NCBI GenBank assembly: GCA_001936135.1
Contig: CP012811.1
Location: 124,001-188,000, forward strand
DNA from: Saccharomycopsis fibuligera x Saccharomycopsis cf. fibuligera
Taxonomy: Eukaryota > Ascomycota > Saccharomycetes > Ascoideales > Saccharomycopsidaceae
DNA length: 64,000 bases
Direction of reading: 5' to 3'
A program made the translations under genes and the position numbers. This document shows, piece after piece, positions 53,524-64,000 of this stretch. Position 1 is the stretch's first letter. Each line of letters opens with the position of its first letter. The notes under the pieces are model-generated. The model was not told where the DNA came from. It was given only the letters and a program-made list of their open reading frames with translations, and ran no database searches.

Positions 53524-55978
53524 TGCTGTAGCCGGATTTGAGATGGCAAATGGAACATGGACAAATTATCCAATAATAAATTTGGCCTAAAACAAAAAAT
53601 GATGCGCAAAAAAAAATAGTGGCCAAATTATGAAATGGAAATTAACACTGTTAAGAGGAATTAGATTTTTGTGTACTACACAAAGAGTGTCCCAAAAAGA
53701 CAAGTTGCCAGATTACTTGCTTGTGAAAACACCCGCATGGCGCGTATGGAAATCGCTAAGCACCACAAAAGCACCACAAAAGCAACAAGGACGAAACTAC
53801 ACAAATACAAATAAAACATAAGGGAAAGAACACAAAAAGATAAAAGAAAAATAAGGAAATCTGCAAACAATTAAGCTGAAACACAACAAATCAGCAATCC
53901 GCGGGAGGAAATGCGTCTTTCCAAAGTCGGATTTTTTGTATGTCGTAGAAAAAGACGACAGACGTACATTGAGGAGAAAAGTCGGATTCTGACTGGATAA
54001 AAATTGCGTTTTTGGAACAGAAGCGTGGTTGCTGGCAAAACCGAAAATCATCAACATAAAAAATAAAACAAAAATAAAAATATGTAAAAAGAAAAAAAAG
54101 CATTAGAAAAGAAAGTCGTACATGAAATGGAGATGTGAATATCGGAAGATGTCAAATAAAGTGCTAACAACAATATCGTTAATGAGTGTTTTTTGTCTGT
54201 GCACACGCATTTAGATACGTTCTTTAGACATAATCATGTATTAGCAGCTCTGAATATGGTGCACCAGCATATACAAATGCGTGGTACACATAATACCGCA
54301 TCAAACATTATGTATATAGATGCACGTTTATTGAAGCTCTGGATGCATATTTCTGCATGCGTGCAGGTTTGTATGCAAACCAATACACCCATATAAAGCA
54401 GAAACGAGGGAATTCCAGTTCTCAAAATCGTAGTGTAGTCAGTTATCCGACAGACTGACAGTTCTGACTGATACATAAAATATAAGGCGTGTTTATTTGA
54501 AGAACTTTTTTTTTCCACCTTTATTCTTAAAATATGTGTTTTTGCAGCTATCCGGCTGCTTCTTGTCACTTTCAGAAATCATAATTCTCGTAAACTATTT
54601 GATATTGTCTATTTACGCCGGTTTTGCTTGGTTCAGCAAGACGACGCAACTTGCCTGCTGCTTGCTGCCGGTGGCCGAAAGATATCGATTGATTGATATA
54701 CCTGATGGAGTGCGTATCACTACAGAACGCTTCTGGAATTGCAGAGGCAAAGTGGAAAAAAATTGAAAGGAAAAAAATGAACCGAAACATCTAGGTTTCA
54801 AATTATCCAAGAAAGAGGTCGATGAAAAAAGTAAGACAAGCTGAGGAATAAGGCAAGATTATGATATTCGTCTCAAGTAACAAGGCACTAAGGCCCAAAT
54901 CGAATATTACTCATCGCTTAAGATTTGTAAACAGTAATGAGGACATAGATGAGGACAAAGATTCGCACAGGATAAAGAGAGAAAAATACATCTTATAATT
55001 AGCCATAAACTGTAAGCTATACTGTATATACAGCAACAATTGGACACAGATTTAGAGTAAGGACAGATTTATGCGCACTGCAGGTCATGTAGGTTTCCAA
55101 ACTTCGGAACAATAAAAACCTTTGCCATCAAAGAGAAACCTTAAACCTATAACCTAACAATAAAGTCGGCTTGAAACAGAATATAAGAAAAGAAAACAAA
55201 CGAAAAAAAAAAAAAAAAAAGAAAAGGAACAAAGATATTGAGCAGAAACGACACAACCAGCGATTGTTAACCCAGACATCACCCGGACTAAAATTAGTTT
55301 ACATGAGCGAGATTGGCTAAAGGGTGTACTCAAGTGGTAGTAGTTGTCTGTGCGGCGAGAACGCCAGTACCACCAGCAAGGGTTTTGACATTTTTTTTGT
55401 GTAACTGTGCTTCCGTAGAGTGCAGTTAACAGCGTGTTTGTGGTAGCGCTGGACGTATCTGTGTCACTAATGAACATTACTAGTGGTGCTACTAGCGACG
55501 GATGCAAAAGGAAAAACAACAACAATTACAAAAACAAAGTAAAATGCGCTTGTGCCATGCAGCGATGCAATCGCCAACCACATGGTGCGTCCTCTTGAGC
55601 AGCTCTAGTTGGAAAACTTAATGAAAAAGGAACCAAGGCGGTACAACATAAAGCGGAATATGTAAGCGGAACGTGGACTAAAATAAATAATGGTAACGAA
55701 AAAAAACAACAAAAAAACAAGAATGAACATGGAAAAGAAGAAAAAATCTTATGTATAGCATATACATCTTATCATAATTCACATTGCTGATAGAAAAAAG
55801 TAGACAAGCAAATAAGCATTGACTGCAGATGTAAGTAGAACCTCACAACGTTCGCATATTAGTCAATCTTTGACAAATGTTATTTGACTTTTTACTGTAC
55901 TTACTTGCCTCGAGCGAACGATCGACTGCCTGAAAAGTGCATCATAGACAAAGGGTTAAGAAGAACACAGGAAAAAGG

Positions 55979-56009
<31 letters not shown>
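55979..56009. repeat. Poly(A) tract, 31 bases
   Basis: An uninterrupted run of A in the gene desert. Confidence 0.95.
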
Positions 56010-56010
<1 letters not shown>

Positions 56011-57737
56011 CACCGACTGTCGTCTCGATGTTGGAGAGAAGCAAAAAATGCGTACCAAACACGACAAGTCGGATTGAAACTAATCGACATTGCAACGCGA
56101 ATTAGCCTTTTTTAGTACTTGGTTGGATGCGTTGTTCTAATCAATTGAAAACTGCCGCCATCTGCTTTATTAGGATAATTATAAGATAGCTTAGCATACC
56201 ACCTTTCCTAGTTATATATACATCAGACACCTATTAAATAAACTGGACCTTTTGGAATATTCATCCGATTGAGTTTTTTCCGTATTGTGTTTTAAAGAAG
56301 CAAAATACCAAATAGTTAAAGTATTGCGGTTACAGTGGTTATGGCAGCGGTACCACCAGGGCTGCTATCAAAGAATGGCCTTATATCTTGCATGAGTCTT
56401 GATTTAGAGATGCGTTGTTATTTTCATTTTTCTTTTTCTGTGTAGTGCAGAAATGAGCTGTGCAATGTGTTTTAAGTCCCGAGTCAACTTTATGGCAGTT
56501 TGGCGTCGAAAGCCTAATACATGGAAGAATAGATGCCTACGGCTGGCGGATGGTATATACAGCTAGCAATGCATGAGCCGGCGCACCTTAATAAGGTAAG
56601 TGACAGAGACAAATCAAATTTGGTTTGTGAAGGACCTGCCGTTTCGTCTCGTAAGTGCGGGTCCAGCATTCACCCGAGGGCAATACTGAAAAAACACACA
56701 ACACAGTTGAGAGATACAAATTATTCCGTTGCTAGTCGTGGTTGTTATAGAAAAGGAGTCAAATACACTTATAAAGGAGCCATCTGGAATTTAAAGCAAA
56801 AACATTTTTCCTAGTCACAGTGTAGCGCTTATATACCAAGCCGGCTAGCAAACTTAGCCGCCAATAACCAGAATCAACCAATCGCCCAGTTAGCATAGCA
56901 CAATTACGGTATCTTCTTAATTGTGTGAGTCCGGGACCTTGCAAGCGAAAGACGCTAGTCACGTAGCTTTATGCAGACTCACAGTATATGTCCTTGCTTC
57001 AGCTAAATTCTAATCTTGTTGATGCAACACATTAACTTCACTATAATTTTCTTGTTACTTTTTATCTATTTTTTATTTTTTATTGTTTTTGCTCTGCTAA
57101 CAGCAAATTTTGTTTCTACATTCAATTCTTGTTGTTCTGCCGGGGCATATCTCTGTTTTGTGCACTTCCTGCATAGCACATCTAAAAATACACTACCGCA
57201 TATGCATTCATGTGCAAACTAAAACCGCACCAGAACATAAAACAAAAACATCAGCATAGTCTATTGAACTCGCTAGTGGAAGATCCTCACATCCCGCAGC
57301 AGCCTTTTCTGTTTCCTGCATAATGTATACTGCATGTACTATTATGCAAAAGCTTTGTAGAATAAAAGAAAAAAAAATAAAAAATACTGCGAAAAAAAAA
57401 GGCAATAATTGTGAGGTTATGGGACAGTATAACCGGAAACATAGTTTTGGCATAAATTGACGGAAAAAAGAGGTGCCTGGGTCACTAAAAGCATCAAATG
57501 ATGAGAGTTTGCAATAATATTGCCAAATGGCAGATTCCGAAAATAAGAAGATTGTACATCATTGCTGAAGACCGAAAACGGTTAGCGGCAGAATACACTT
57601 AAGTTTGAAAACAAGCCTGTGTAATCCAACCACGACGAGAACCGCATGGCTCAATTGCAATTTCCAAAAAGCTAACCCAATCAACCATTTAACCACTCAC
57701 CATCGCTCTTCCAATGATGAATTAACATATATGTGGC

Positions 57738-57738
<1 letters not shown>

Positions 57739-57768
<30 letters not shown>
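57739..57768. repeat. Poly(A) tract, 30 bases
   Basis: A run of A followed by GAAAA repeats, about 220 bases before the CGG-rich cluster. Confidence 0.95.
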
Positions 57769-57791
<23 letters not shown>

Positions 57792-57990
57792 GAAAATTAA
57801 CAGAAAACAAGCACCAACGCTACGCACGATCCAGGTAAATCGAAATGGCTAACGGCGCTGACAAGGAAGGATGGATGTGGTAGATAATCAGGATACTCAG
57901 GGTACACACAATTAAGCCCTGAGACGTATGCGTTAGGAGGACGGATGCAGTTGCATTGCAATAGCTTTGAGAGGAGAGAAGGTGAATTGA

Positions 57991-58094
57991 CGGCGGGATA
58001 GACGGCGGTGAACGGTTAATGGACGGTGTGGACGGAGGAAGTCAGGATGGAATCTGCTTTCTATCCTGTCTAGAAAGAGAAGACGCATCGGCGG
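57991..58094 (+). promoter_or_regulatory. CGG-triplet cluster upstream of the Zn2Cys6 gene
   Basis: Seven CGG triplets on the same strand within 45 bases (57991, 57994, 58003, 58006, 58013, 58024, 58033), with two more at 58089 and 58092. Zn(II)2Cys6 proteins bind CGG triplets, and such a protein is encoded 0.9 kb downstream. Function is inference. Confidence 0.45.
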
Positions 58095-58929
58095 TGATCT
58101 TGCTTCTCGCTTGGTGTGGCAGGCGAGCGAGTGGGCCGACAGACACTCACTTTGCAGCAAGCCGGCAGTCAGCCGGCAGGAAACTAACAGGATACCAGCA
58201 GTAGAGCACATGCAGATGCTCTAAAGTACCTAGTATCACCTAGCATTGCGTAGTACCACTTGCTTCTGCGTAGAGCCGCCTGGTGCCGCTGCTGCTCCTC
58301 ATCACCGACCATGCTTACAGTGCGCAGTTGTGTACCACTGTGCATGGCACATTGTCCTCGGTCTGCCTGCCTGCCCTTTGTTGTGGGTCTTCTGTTATAT
58401 AAACTGGCTGTCCTCCTGCCCCGAGTAGAATCGGTCGCATTTGCTAATTTTTCCTCTCTCGTGCCCTCCAGAGAAAATACGTATTTTCGGCCTTTTTCCA
58501 CGATTGCCATACATATCCTGTTTTATTTATGTGTGTGCCTGTGTCTCTATTTGGATTTGAATTTGGATTTGTATATATATAAACCGCTTATTGCCCCTGG
58601 CCTTCGGCGCTTACTTGCTACTTTTTCTTTTCATTTTTCTTGGTTCTGGTCTTTTAGTTCGGTTTTCTCTTTTTTGTTCTGTTACTTTTCGATTCAGATT
58701 TTTCCCAATCTTTACTAAAGCACAATCACATCTTGATTACACTTAATTCACCTTTGGCATCCAGACTTTCACATTTTGACAATATTATTGAAGATTTTTG
58801 CACAAACACAATCCGTACATCACTCACTAAGGACCGCGTTACTACTGCTTTTATATTTATCTTCGCCTATATCCTTATGGCGCTTTTCTTTCCTATTGTT
58901 TACTACTCCATATCTTTTCACTACCACTA

Positions 58930-59973
58930 ATGTCCGAACCTCTCAAGTTGCCTTCTCTTTACCTAACAGATTCGGAGCCAAAAAAGATCCAGCTTCCCTC
59001 CCTCGAGGAAGTTATCCCTGGTTTTAGCTCTGGTCGCGGCTTTGACCAAAATAACCCTGCCATTCACTATAACCACTACGCATCTCCACCACATCCACAT
59101 TCTCAGCGAGACCTGTTGACCCTGCAAATTTCATACAGTGATCCTTTCACACGATCTAGAGCGTCTTCCACAACAACCGTTTCATATGGTTCTACTTCAA
59201 GTAGCGCTAATGGTTACCTTTACAATCCAACTTCGTCGCCATCTTCATCTTCTTCATCTTCAACTTTTTTAGATCATCATCAGTTATCCCATTACCCATA
59301 TTCAAGTCATCATCATCACAATCCTGCTCATAATCCTAATCATTCTCATCATCATCATTACAATCATGGCTCTTCGAGTAGCTTAGCTGGAGCGCCATAT
59401 TTCGGTCGCACAAAATCAATCAGTGGCTTGCCGTTGTCGCCCGCCCCATCAATTCATGGGTTGGGATCAGTATCGGGATTTCCTGCAGTTGCAACTTCTC
59501 ATTCATCATTCGCAGGACCTAACAGTAGCGGTGCATCATTACCATCTTTGAATAATTCTGCTTCTTTATCCGCACATTCAAGTCCTTCGCAGCTACTATA
59601 TAATCCAGCGCATCCGTCTAGCACCACCACACTACTTGGCAATCATCAAAGTTCTTCTCCATATAATACTCCGACGTCTGCCGGTAGCATATCTTCACTC
59701 GGTGGCTTAGACCACCCAACTTTTCTCCATGGTAATAATTCTCATGCTGATAACAATAAAAAGAAAGAAATTAAAAGAAGAACAAGAACAGGCTGCCTAA
59801 CATGCCGTAAAAGAAGGATAAAATGTGATGAACGTAAACCATTTTGTTTGAATTGCGAAAAATCCAAAAAAGAGTGCATGGGTTATGAAAAAAAATACAC
59901 ATTAGTGGAGAGAAAGCTGAAACAAAGGCATACTCCACCACCAACGAAAATTCAGCTGGTATTAAATCATTGA
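58930..59973 (+). CDS. Short Zn(II)2Cys6 transcription factor with C-terminal zinc cluster
   Basis: A 347-residue DNA-binding regulator. The zinc cluster lies near the C-terminus with exact spacing: Cys289, 292, 299, 306, 309, 316 (C-x2-C-x6-C-x6-C-x2-C-x6-C), embedded in [18 protein letters not shown] and ending [19 protein letters not shown]. Residues 1-280 are Ser/His/Pro/Asn-rich with His runs ([18 protein letters not shown]) and SSP motifs, a likely activation or low-complexity region. No fungal-specific middle-homology domain follows the cluster, unlike most Gal4-type factors. A 3' exon cannot be excluded, but no good downstream exon is seen. Czf1-like architecture (C-terminal cluster) is similar in form, but its motif as I recall it differs. 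The orthologue is not recognised. Confidence 0.85.
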   Translation: MSEPLKLPSLYLTDSEPKKIQLPSLEEVIPGFSSGRGFDQNNPAIHYNHYASPPHPHSQRDLLTLQISYSDPFTRSRASSTTTVSYGSTSSSANGYLYNPTSSPSSSSSSSTFLDHHQLSHYPYSSHHHHNPAHNPNHSHHHHYNHGSSSSLAGAPYFGRTKSISGLPLSPAPSIHGLGSVSGFPAVATSHSSFAGPNSSGASLPSLNNSASLSAHSSPSQLLYNPAHPSSTTTLLGNHQSSSPYNTPTSAGSISSLGGLDHPTFLHGNNSHADNNKKKEIKRRTRTGCLTCRKRRIKCDERKPFCLNCEKSKKECMGYEKKYTLVERKLKQRHTPPPTKIQLVLNH

Positions 59974-62412
59974 AGCAAAGTTTATGTTTTTAATGAAAAA
60001 AAAAAATAAAAAGTTTTAATAAAATCTATAAAAACTCAGGTTTTGCAAAATATCTTTCATTCTTTTCTTTTTCAGTTCATTTTATTATTTTCTCAAATTT
60101 TTTCTCTTTTCTACTCTTTTGATGGTATGTAAAGTATCGAAAGGGCTTATGGTACTTGATAAATAGCGTATTCGTTTTTGTGTTTTATGATTTGTTGTTT
60201 TTTTCGCTTGTTTTTATGAGGAGTTAGTTGGGTTGTTTACTATTTTTATTTCATTTTGTCATTGGTTTTATTATTTTTTGTTGCTTTCGGTTTTGATAAG
60301 CTCAAACAGGTGTTTGATAATCCTATTTGTTTTCTCTCTAATTTTATTTTTCAATTGTTGATTACTTTATTTGTACCTTTCATTAATTCTACTCTCTATT
60401 TCTATCTCGTCTACACTCTGTTCTGCAGGATATTAAGCCTTTGTTGTGCTCATATTACAAAAAGAATTGTTTTTGTTATACATTTACTTCTTGACATTTC
60501 ACCTATATACATTCTTCTCAATGCCACAAGCCGTTGGTATTTCATCGACAATATTGCTTGTTTTTGAATCTCGTAAATCAAGTACCTCATATATCTATTA
60601 CAGGCTTTTGCTGTAGCCAAAGTGGCGGCCAATGGTGAGATGCGCTAACCCTATGAGGAAATTAAGGTTTATGATCTCAAAGGATATAATAACAAAAACG
60701 GATAATTGAGGGCCTCGAATAACGCAAAGAACTGCGACCGCCGCATAATTGGATTTCGCACTTTTTCCATCGCTCAAGTGACCAGCCTCATGTGTTCAAC
60801 CTCATGTGTTCGGAATCTTCTACCAGTTATTAACTATCAAGGCCAGGAGTAGTGCTCCCGGCTCTTTTTTGTTATTATTAGTTTTTTCTCTCCGTTTTCT
60901 CACATGTACTGGGGAAGTTAGGGGTTAGGGGTTACTTTGAGGTAGTGAATCGTTTCATACGACAGACTACTGTAGACAGCTATTGACTGCCTCTAATTAT
61001 ACCCCAGAACTACAAGCATGATGGATATTTGTAAGCGAAAACAGCCATAGTTGATGGAGATAACTTTTGAGAAGACGATGACAATAGTAACAATGATTGT
61101 GTTAATAGTATAATTCTCTAAGCATTGCGAACCAGATCAACAAATAGATACAACCGTAGTGCTCAAGATAATAAAGAAACAAACAAAGTACATCAAATCA
61201 ACAGCAGTATAACTAACTAGTGTAAAATAGTGCTGCTGCTTGTACAGCTCAAAAAAACTTTATACTGTGTGTTTTGTATTTTAAACTCTACAAATTATGA
61301 TTTTAGGTTCCGTGAGCTTAAACTTTGAGCGCAGGCGGATCTAAAAAAATTAAAAAAAAAAAATTAAAAAAAAAAAAAAAAAAAAAAAAGATAAAAAACT
61401 CGTATATCCGAAATTCCGAGAGAAAAAACAGAGCTCTCTGTATGTAAAGAAAAAAAATACAAAAAATAAAAAAAGAGTTTGAATGAGGAATGTTTCACTG
61501 AGGATCTCATGAGAAACTCGATATAGTCCCTTACTTGTGTGTGTGTGTGTGAGGTTCGAATTTCCGATATTCACGAATACTTTGAGTGCGGAAAGAAAAT
61601 ACTTTGTTGTTGAATGAATGAATGCTGCGGCCATAATTTAGTTTTTATTAGAATTGGAGTTACAAGCACGGCTGATGATGTTGATGATGATGCCATGATA
61701 ACGGTATACAATGAAATCAATAATTCCCTCCTTTTTGGGTCACTTTCACCACTTTGCCCAATTTGCTGCTATTTATTACTTCAGAAGATGGATCCTGCTG
61801 CTGTTAAATGCTGTTGACCAGATCAATCCATGAATTGCTTTTTCTCACCACCATAACCCAAGCTACAATTCTCTTTTTAGTTCTTGTTCAAAACCGCGCA
61901 AAATAATTCCTTCTTTATCTTTCTGCGAAAGGGTGTACACTTCATTTCGTTTCATTTCATTTCATTCTACAGTACAGCGTTTCACATCAAGCAATCCGCG
62001 ATTGATACCTACGCTTAATGCTTATGTTTGTAGCATATATGCTTGTATTTATGTCTCTAATAATCACTCGTTTTGGTAATTATTTCTGATCTCGGCTGAT
62101 AAATAAAATCAGAAATCGCATCAATATTCTATTTCTTCGAAAAGCATAAAAATTTGACAAATGTTTTGAAAAAAATCCAAACTCTTGGTTATTTTTTTAC
62201 TTTTTTTTGCTCTTCATTCTTCGTTTTTCAAGAGATACGCGCAGGAATGGCAAGTTTGTGGAAGACCTGCGTTTTCATCAAATCGATTTGCATGGCATGG
62301 CGCATACGCTTTTGGAAGAGCTAGAGCTAAACAATAACCAATAGTCACAAGAAAAATAAAAGAGAAAACCAAAGGCAATAAAAAGTTTAATTTTTAATAA
62401 AAAAACAACAAC

Positions 62413-62450
<38 letters not shown>

Positions 62451-63610
62451 TCACAAGATGTGGAAAGCTTATAGGCAGGTAGATGTATTGTTGGGCTCGG
62501 AGACGAGGTGGGGCCGAGATTGAAATTGTTAGAATTATTTACAATGAAGAGTGATTGACTCTCGAGTAGCTAAGTTATGCAATGGTCATACGCTCAATCC
62601 TTCTTTTGTTTCCAACTTCTATTAACTTTTTACGATAACTGAATTCATTAGTCCTCTGTAAACATGAACTCCTGGTTCCCCCCGTGTCATATGGCGCAAC
62701 TTCTTAGATGGCCGCGATCTTACCTTTTACTGGCTTTTCAGCATAAGTCGGCAATCATCTTATGATGAATTTTTTTTGGACAGTTTAACCTGGCTGCTCC
62801 ATTCAAGAGTAATTTACATTGACAGATGCAAAACACGGGTATTTAACACAAGCTGGAACATTGTAAAAGTTACTTTTTGCTTTGTGTCTCAGTAAAGAAG
62901 TATTAAACGAAAGTTTAAAATTTTGAGAAATAGAAACACTAATTAAAGTTTTGTTAAAGTTCGACTAATGAACCAGCTTAGCAGTAATAATTACCTGTCA
63001 ATATAAAAAACAATTAGTGGGTTTTATTTTTTCTTTTAAGAAACAAAGACGTCACAAAAATGATTGGTTGGCATTTTCCAACATGGGCGATTACAACTCA
63101 TCAATCAATCTTTTTTTGTGATGACAAGTGGCAAAACTAAAAGCATATGTTCATCAAATGCATCCAAAAAACTTTCCATGCAACAAGTCCATTCACTACT
63201 CTAATCAAGGCGAAATGCCAAATGCCAAATGAATGTTAATGATCTGGAACTCGAGGAGACAACAAGGCGATTCAAAGGAATTTTCATATTCAAACAAGCA
63301 GCAAGGAGGGAAAGACCTCTAGGCTGAGCTGTATTCAATTTTTGCAAGAGAGGATGGTTTGGTTTTGTCTTTTTATGGCAAGTCCAACAAACATACTTCT
63401 GTCTGATTTCTAACTGCGGTTGCTGGTTTATAATGGCTCCCAGGTGTGTGCACACCAGCGATGCTGACGTGACCAAATGTATATCAAATTTCGAACATGA
63501 GGCCTTTGACCCGCAGCAACGATGTTCCGACCAATAGCCAAAAGCATAAAGAGAGAAATAGTACCAATATCTGTACATTTCCCCCCATATATGACAGAAT
63601 GATGCTAAAC

Positions 63611-63616
<6 letters not shown>

Positions 63617-63651
<35 letters not shown>
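63617..63651. repeat. Poly(T) tract, 35 bases
   Basis: An uninterrupted run of T in the downstream desert. Confidence 0.95.
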
Positions 63652-63652
<1 letters not shown>

Positions 63653-63768
63653 ACAGAAGAAGCTGCTAGTTAAATATTTCTTATTTATTCATTTACTAAT
63701 TGTAGCAATTCCTGATTTCTGAAGACCTGTCAAAATGTGCCAAAGGGTAAAATCAAGGATTTAACCTA

Positions 63769-63820
63769 CGGATGACGGCCCGGATCAGTAAATCCGCCAT
63801 CCGCCATCCGCAATACGGAT
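63769..63820. promoter_or_regulatory. Cluster of six CGGAT/ATCCG motifs
   Basis: CGGAT at 63769, 63781 and 63816 and ATCCG at 63792, 63799 and 63806: six copies in 52 bases, in both orientations. They are embedded in an otherwise AT-rich region and may be binding sites for a zinc-cluster protein. Confidence 0.4.
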
Positions 63821-64000
63821 ATATCTGCCAGATAATAGGCGGCGTGCTTATACCCTGTTACTCAAAAAAAAGTAAGAAAAGAAAAACAGAACCAAAAAGG
63901 TCAAACCAATGAAAGCTACTGCAGTATTCACCCGGTTTGATGAATTCTCTTAACTTTGAAAAAATCTTAATCTCGTGCGAGAATACTGGGAAGGAAGTGC

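Larger units (their letters stand above)
53524..58929. other. Gene desert upstream of the zinc-cluster regulator (5.4 kb)
   Basis: No supportable gene. Features are A tracts at 55203-55220, 55979-56009 and 57739-57768, a CGG-rich cluster (57991-58094), a direct repeat AGCCGGCAG twice at 58160-58179, TATA-like sequences near 58393-58402 and 58570-58582, and a T/C-rich leader before the ATG at 58930. Many 60-110 codon ORFs have no domain or consistent composition. The size fits an extended promoter of a developmental regulator. Confidence 0.55.
59974..64000. other. Gene desert downstream of the zinc-cluster gene (4.0 kb)
   Basis: No supportable gene. The T-rich 3' DNA (60000-60560) yields a hydrophobic chance ORF. 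Also seen are (GT)n near 61536-61551, A tracts at 61350-61390 and 62413-62434, a 35-base T tract (63617-63651), and a cluster of CGGAT motifs (63769-63820). Confidence 0.55.

Noticed and set aside
58160-58180. Direct repeat with two GCCGGC sites as an attachment or recombination site
   Set aside because: Only two short copies and no integrase or element boundary nearby.
60256-60567. 103-codon hydrophobic ORF downstream of the zinc-cluster gene
   Set aside because: It lies in T-rich 3' DNA, where Phe/Leu/Ile codons arise by composition; no family pattern, and it has no promoter of its own.
1-64000. CRISPR array, bacterial operon, toxin-antitoxin or defence island
   Set aside because: No regular spaced repeats, no Shine-Dalgarno-linked gene strings; introns and tRNA style are those of a yeast nucleus.

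Overview
The window is nuclear DNA of a budding yeast (Saccharomycotina). The strongest guess is the CUG-Ser clade, close to Lodderomyces elongisporus or the Candida parapsilosis group. The reasons are a Cph2-like SREBP-type bHLH factor, a septin gene with introns, an eL28 ribosomal protein gene (known to be absent from Saccharomyces cerevisiae), strong use of TTG for leucine, long poly-Asn runs, and short first exons followed by introns with TACTAAC branch sites. If the clade is right, in-frame CTG codons should be read as serine; the residues quoted here use the standard code.

Layout. 1-5.8 kb: a partial YNL134C-type oxidoreductase (-), tRNA-Gly(TCC), the spliced gene for ATP synthase subunit e (+) and MRPL35 (-). 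5.8-12.2 kb: a gene-poor stretch with one small Ser/Thr/Pro-rich ORF (-). 12.2-16.8 kb: spliced eL28 (-) and the SREBP-like CPH2 (-). 17-20.6 kb: a Gag-like ORF, an LTR-like repeat (second copy at 2.2 kb) and tRNA-Ala(AGC). 21.4-32.5 kb: CWC15 (-), an SH3 protein (+), GIR2 (-), ACL4 (+) and spliced ENT5-like (+). 33.6-38.3 kb: a polyol dehydrogenase (-), spliced cyclophilin CPR1 (-) and MRPL15 (-). 39.2-49.3 kb: a genome-maintenance block of RLF2/CAC1 (-), SLX4 (+) and RAD9 (-). 49.8-53.5 kb: an unrecognised spliced gene (+) and a three-exon divergent septin (-). 53.5-64 kb: a gene desert of more than 10 kb holding a single short Zn(II)2Cys6 regulator (+).

Shared roles. Several genes serve translation: eL28, the uL4 chaperone Acl4, the Gcn1 partner Gir2, and two mitochondrial ribosomal proteins. 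RLF2, SLX4 and RAD9 all act at replication forks or in the damage response; Slx4 and Rad9 are known antagonists in S. cerevisiae and here are convergent neighbours. I see no CRISPR array, toxin system or bacterial-type operon. The most unusual items are the CGG-rich cluster upstream of the zinc-cluster gene, the SLX4/RAD9 pairing, the septin with a degraded GTP-binding site, the tRNA-associated repeat with a nearby Gag-like ORF, and many 30-38 nt poly(dA:dT) tracts.
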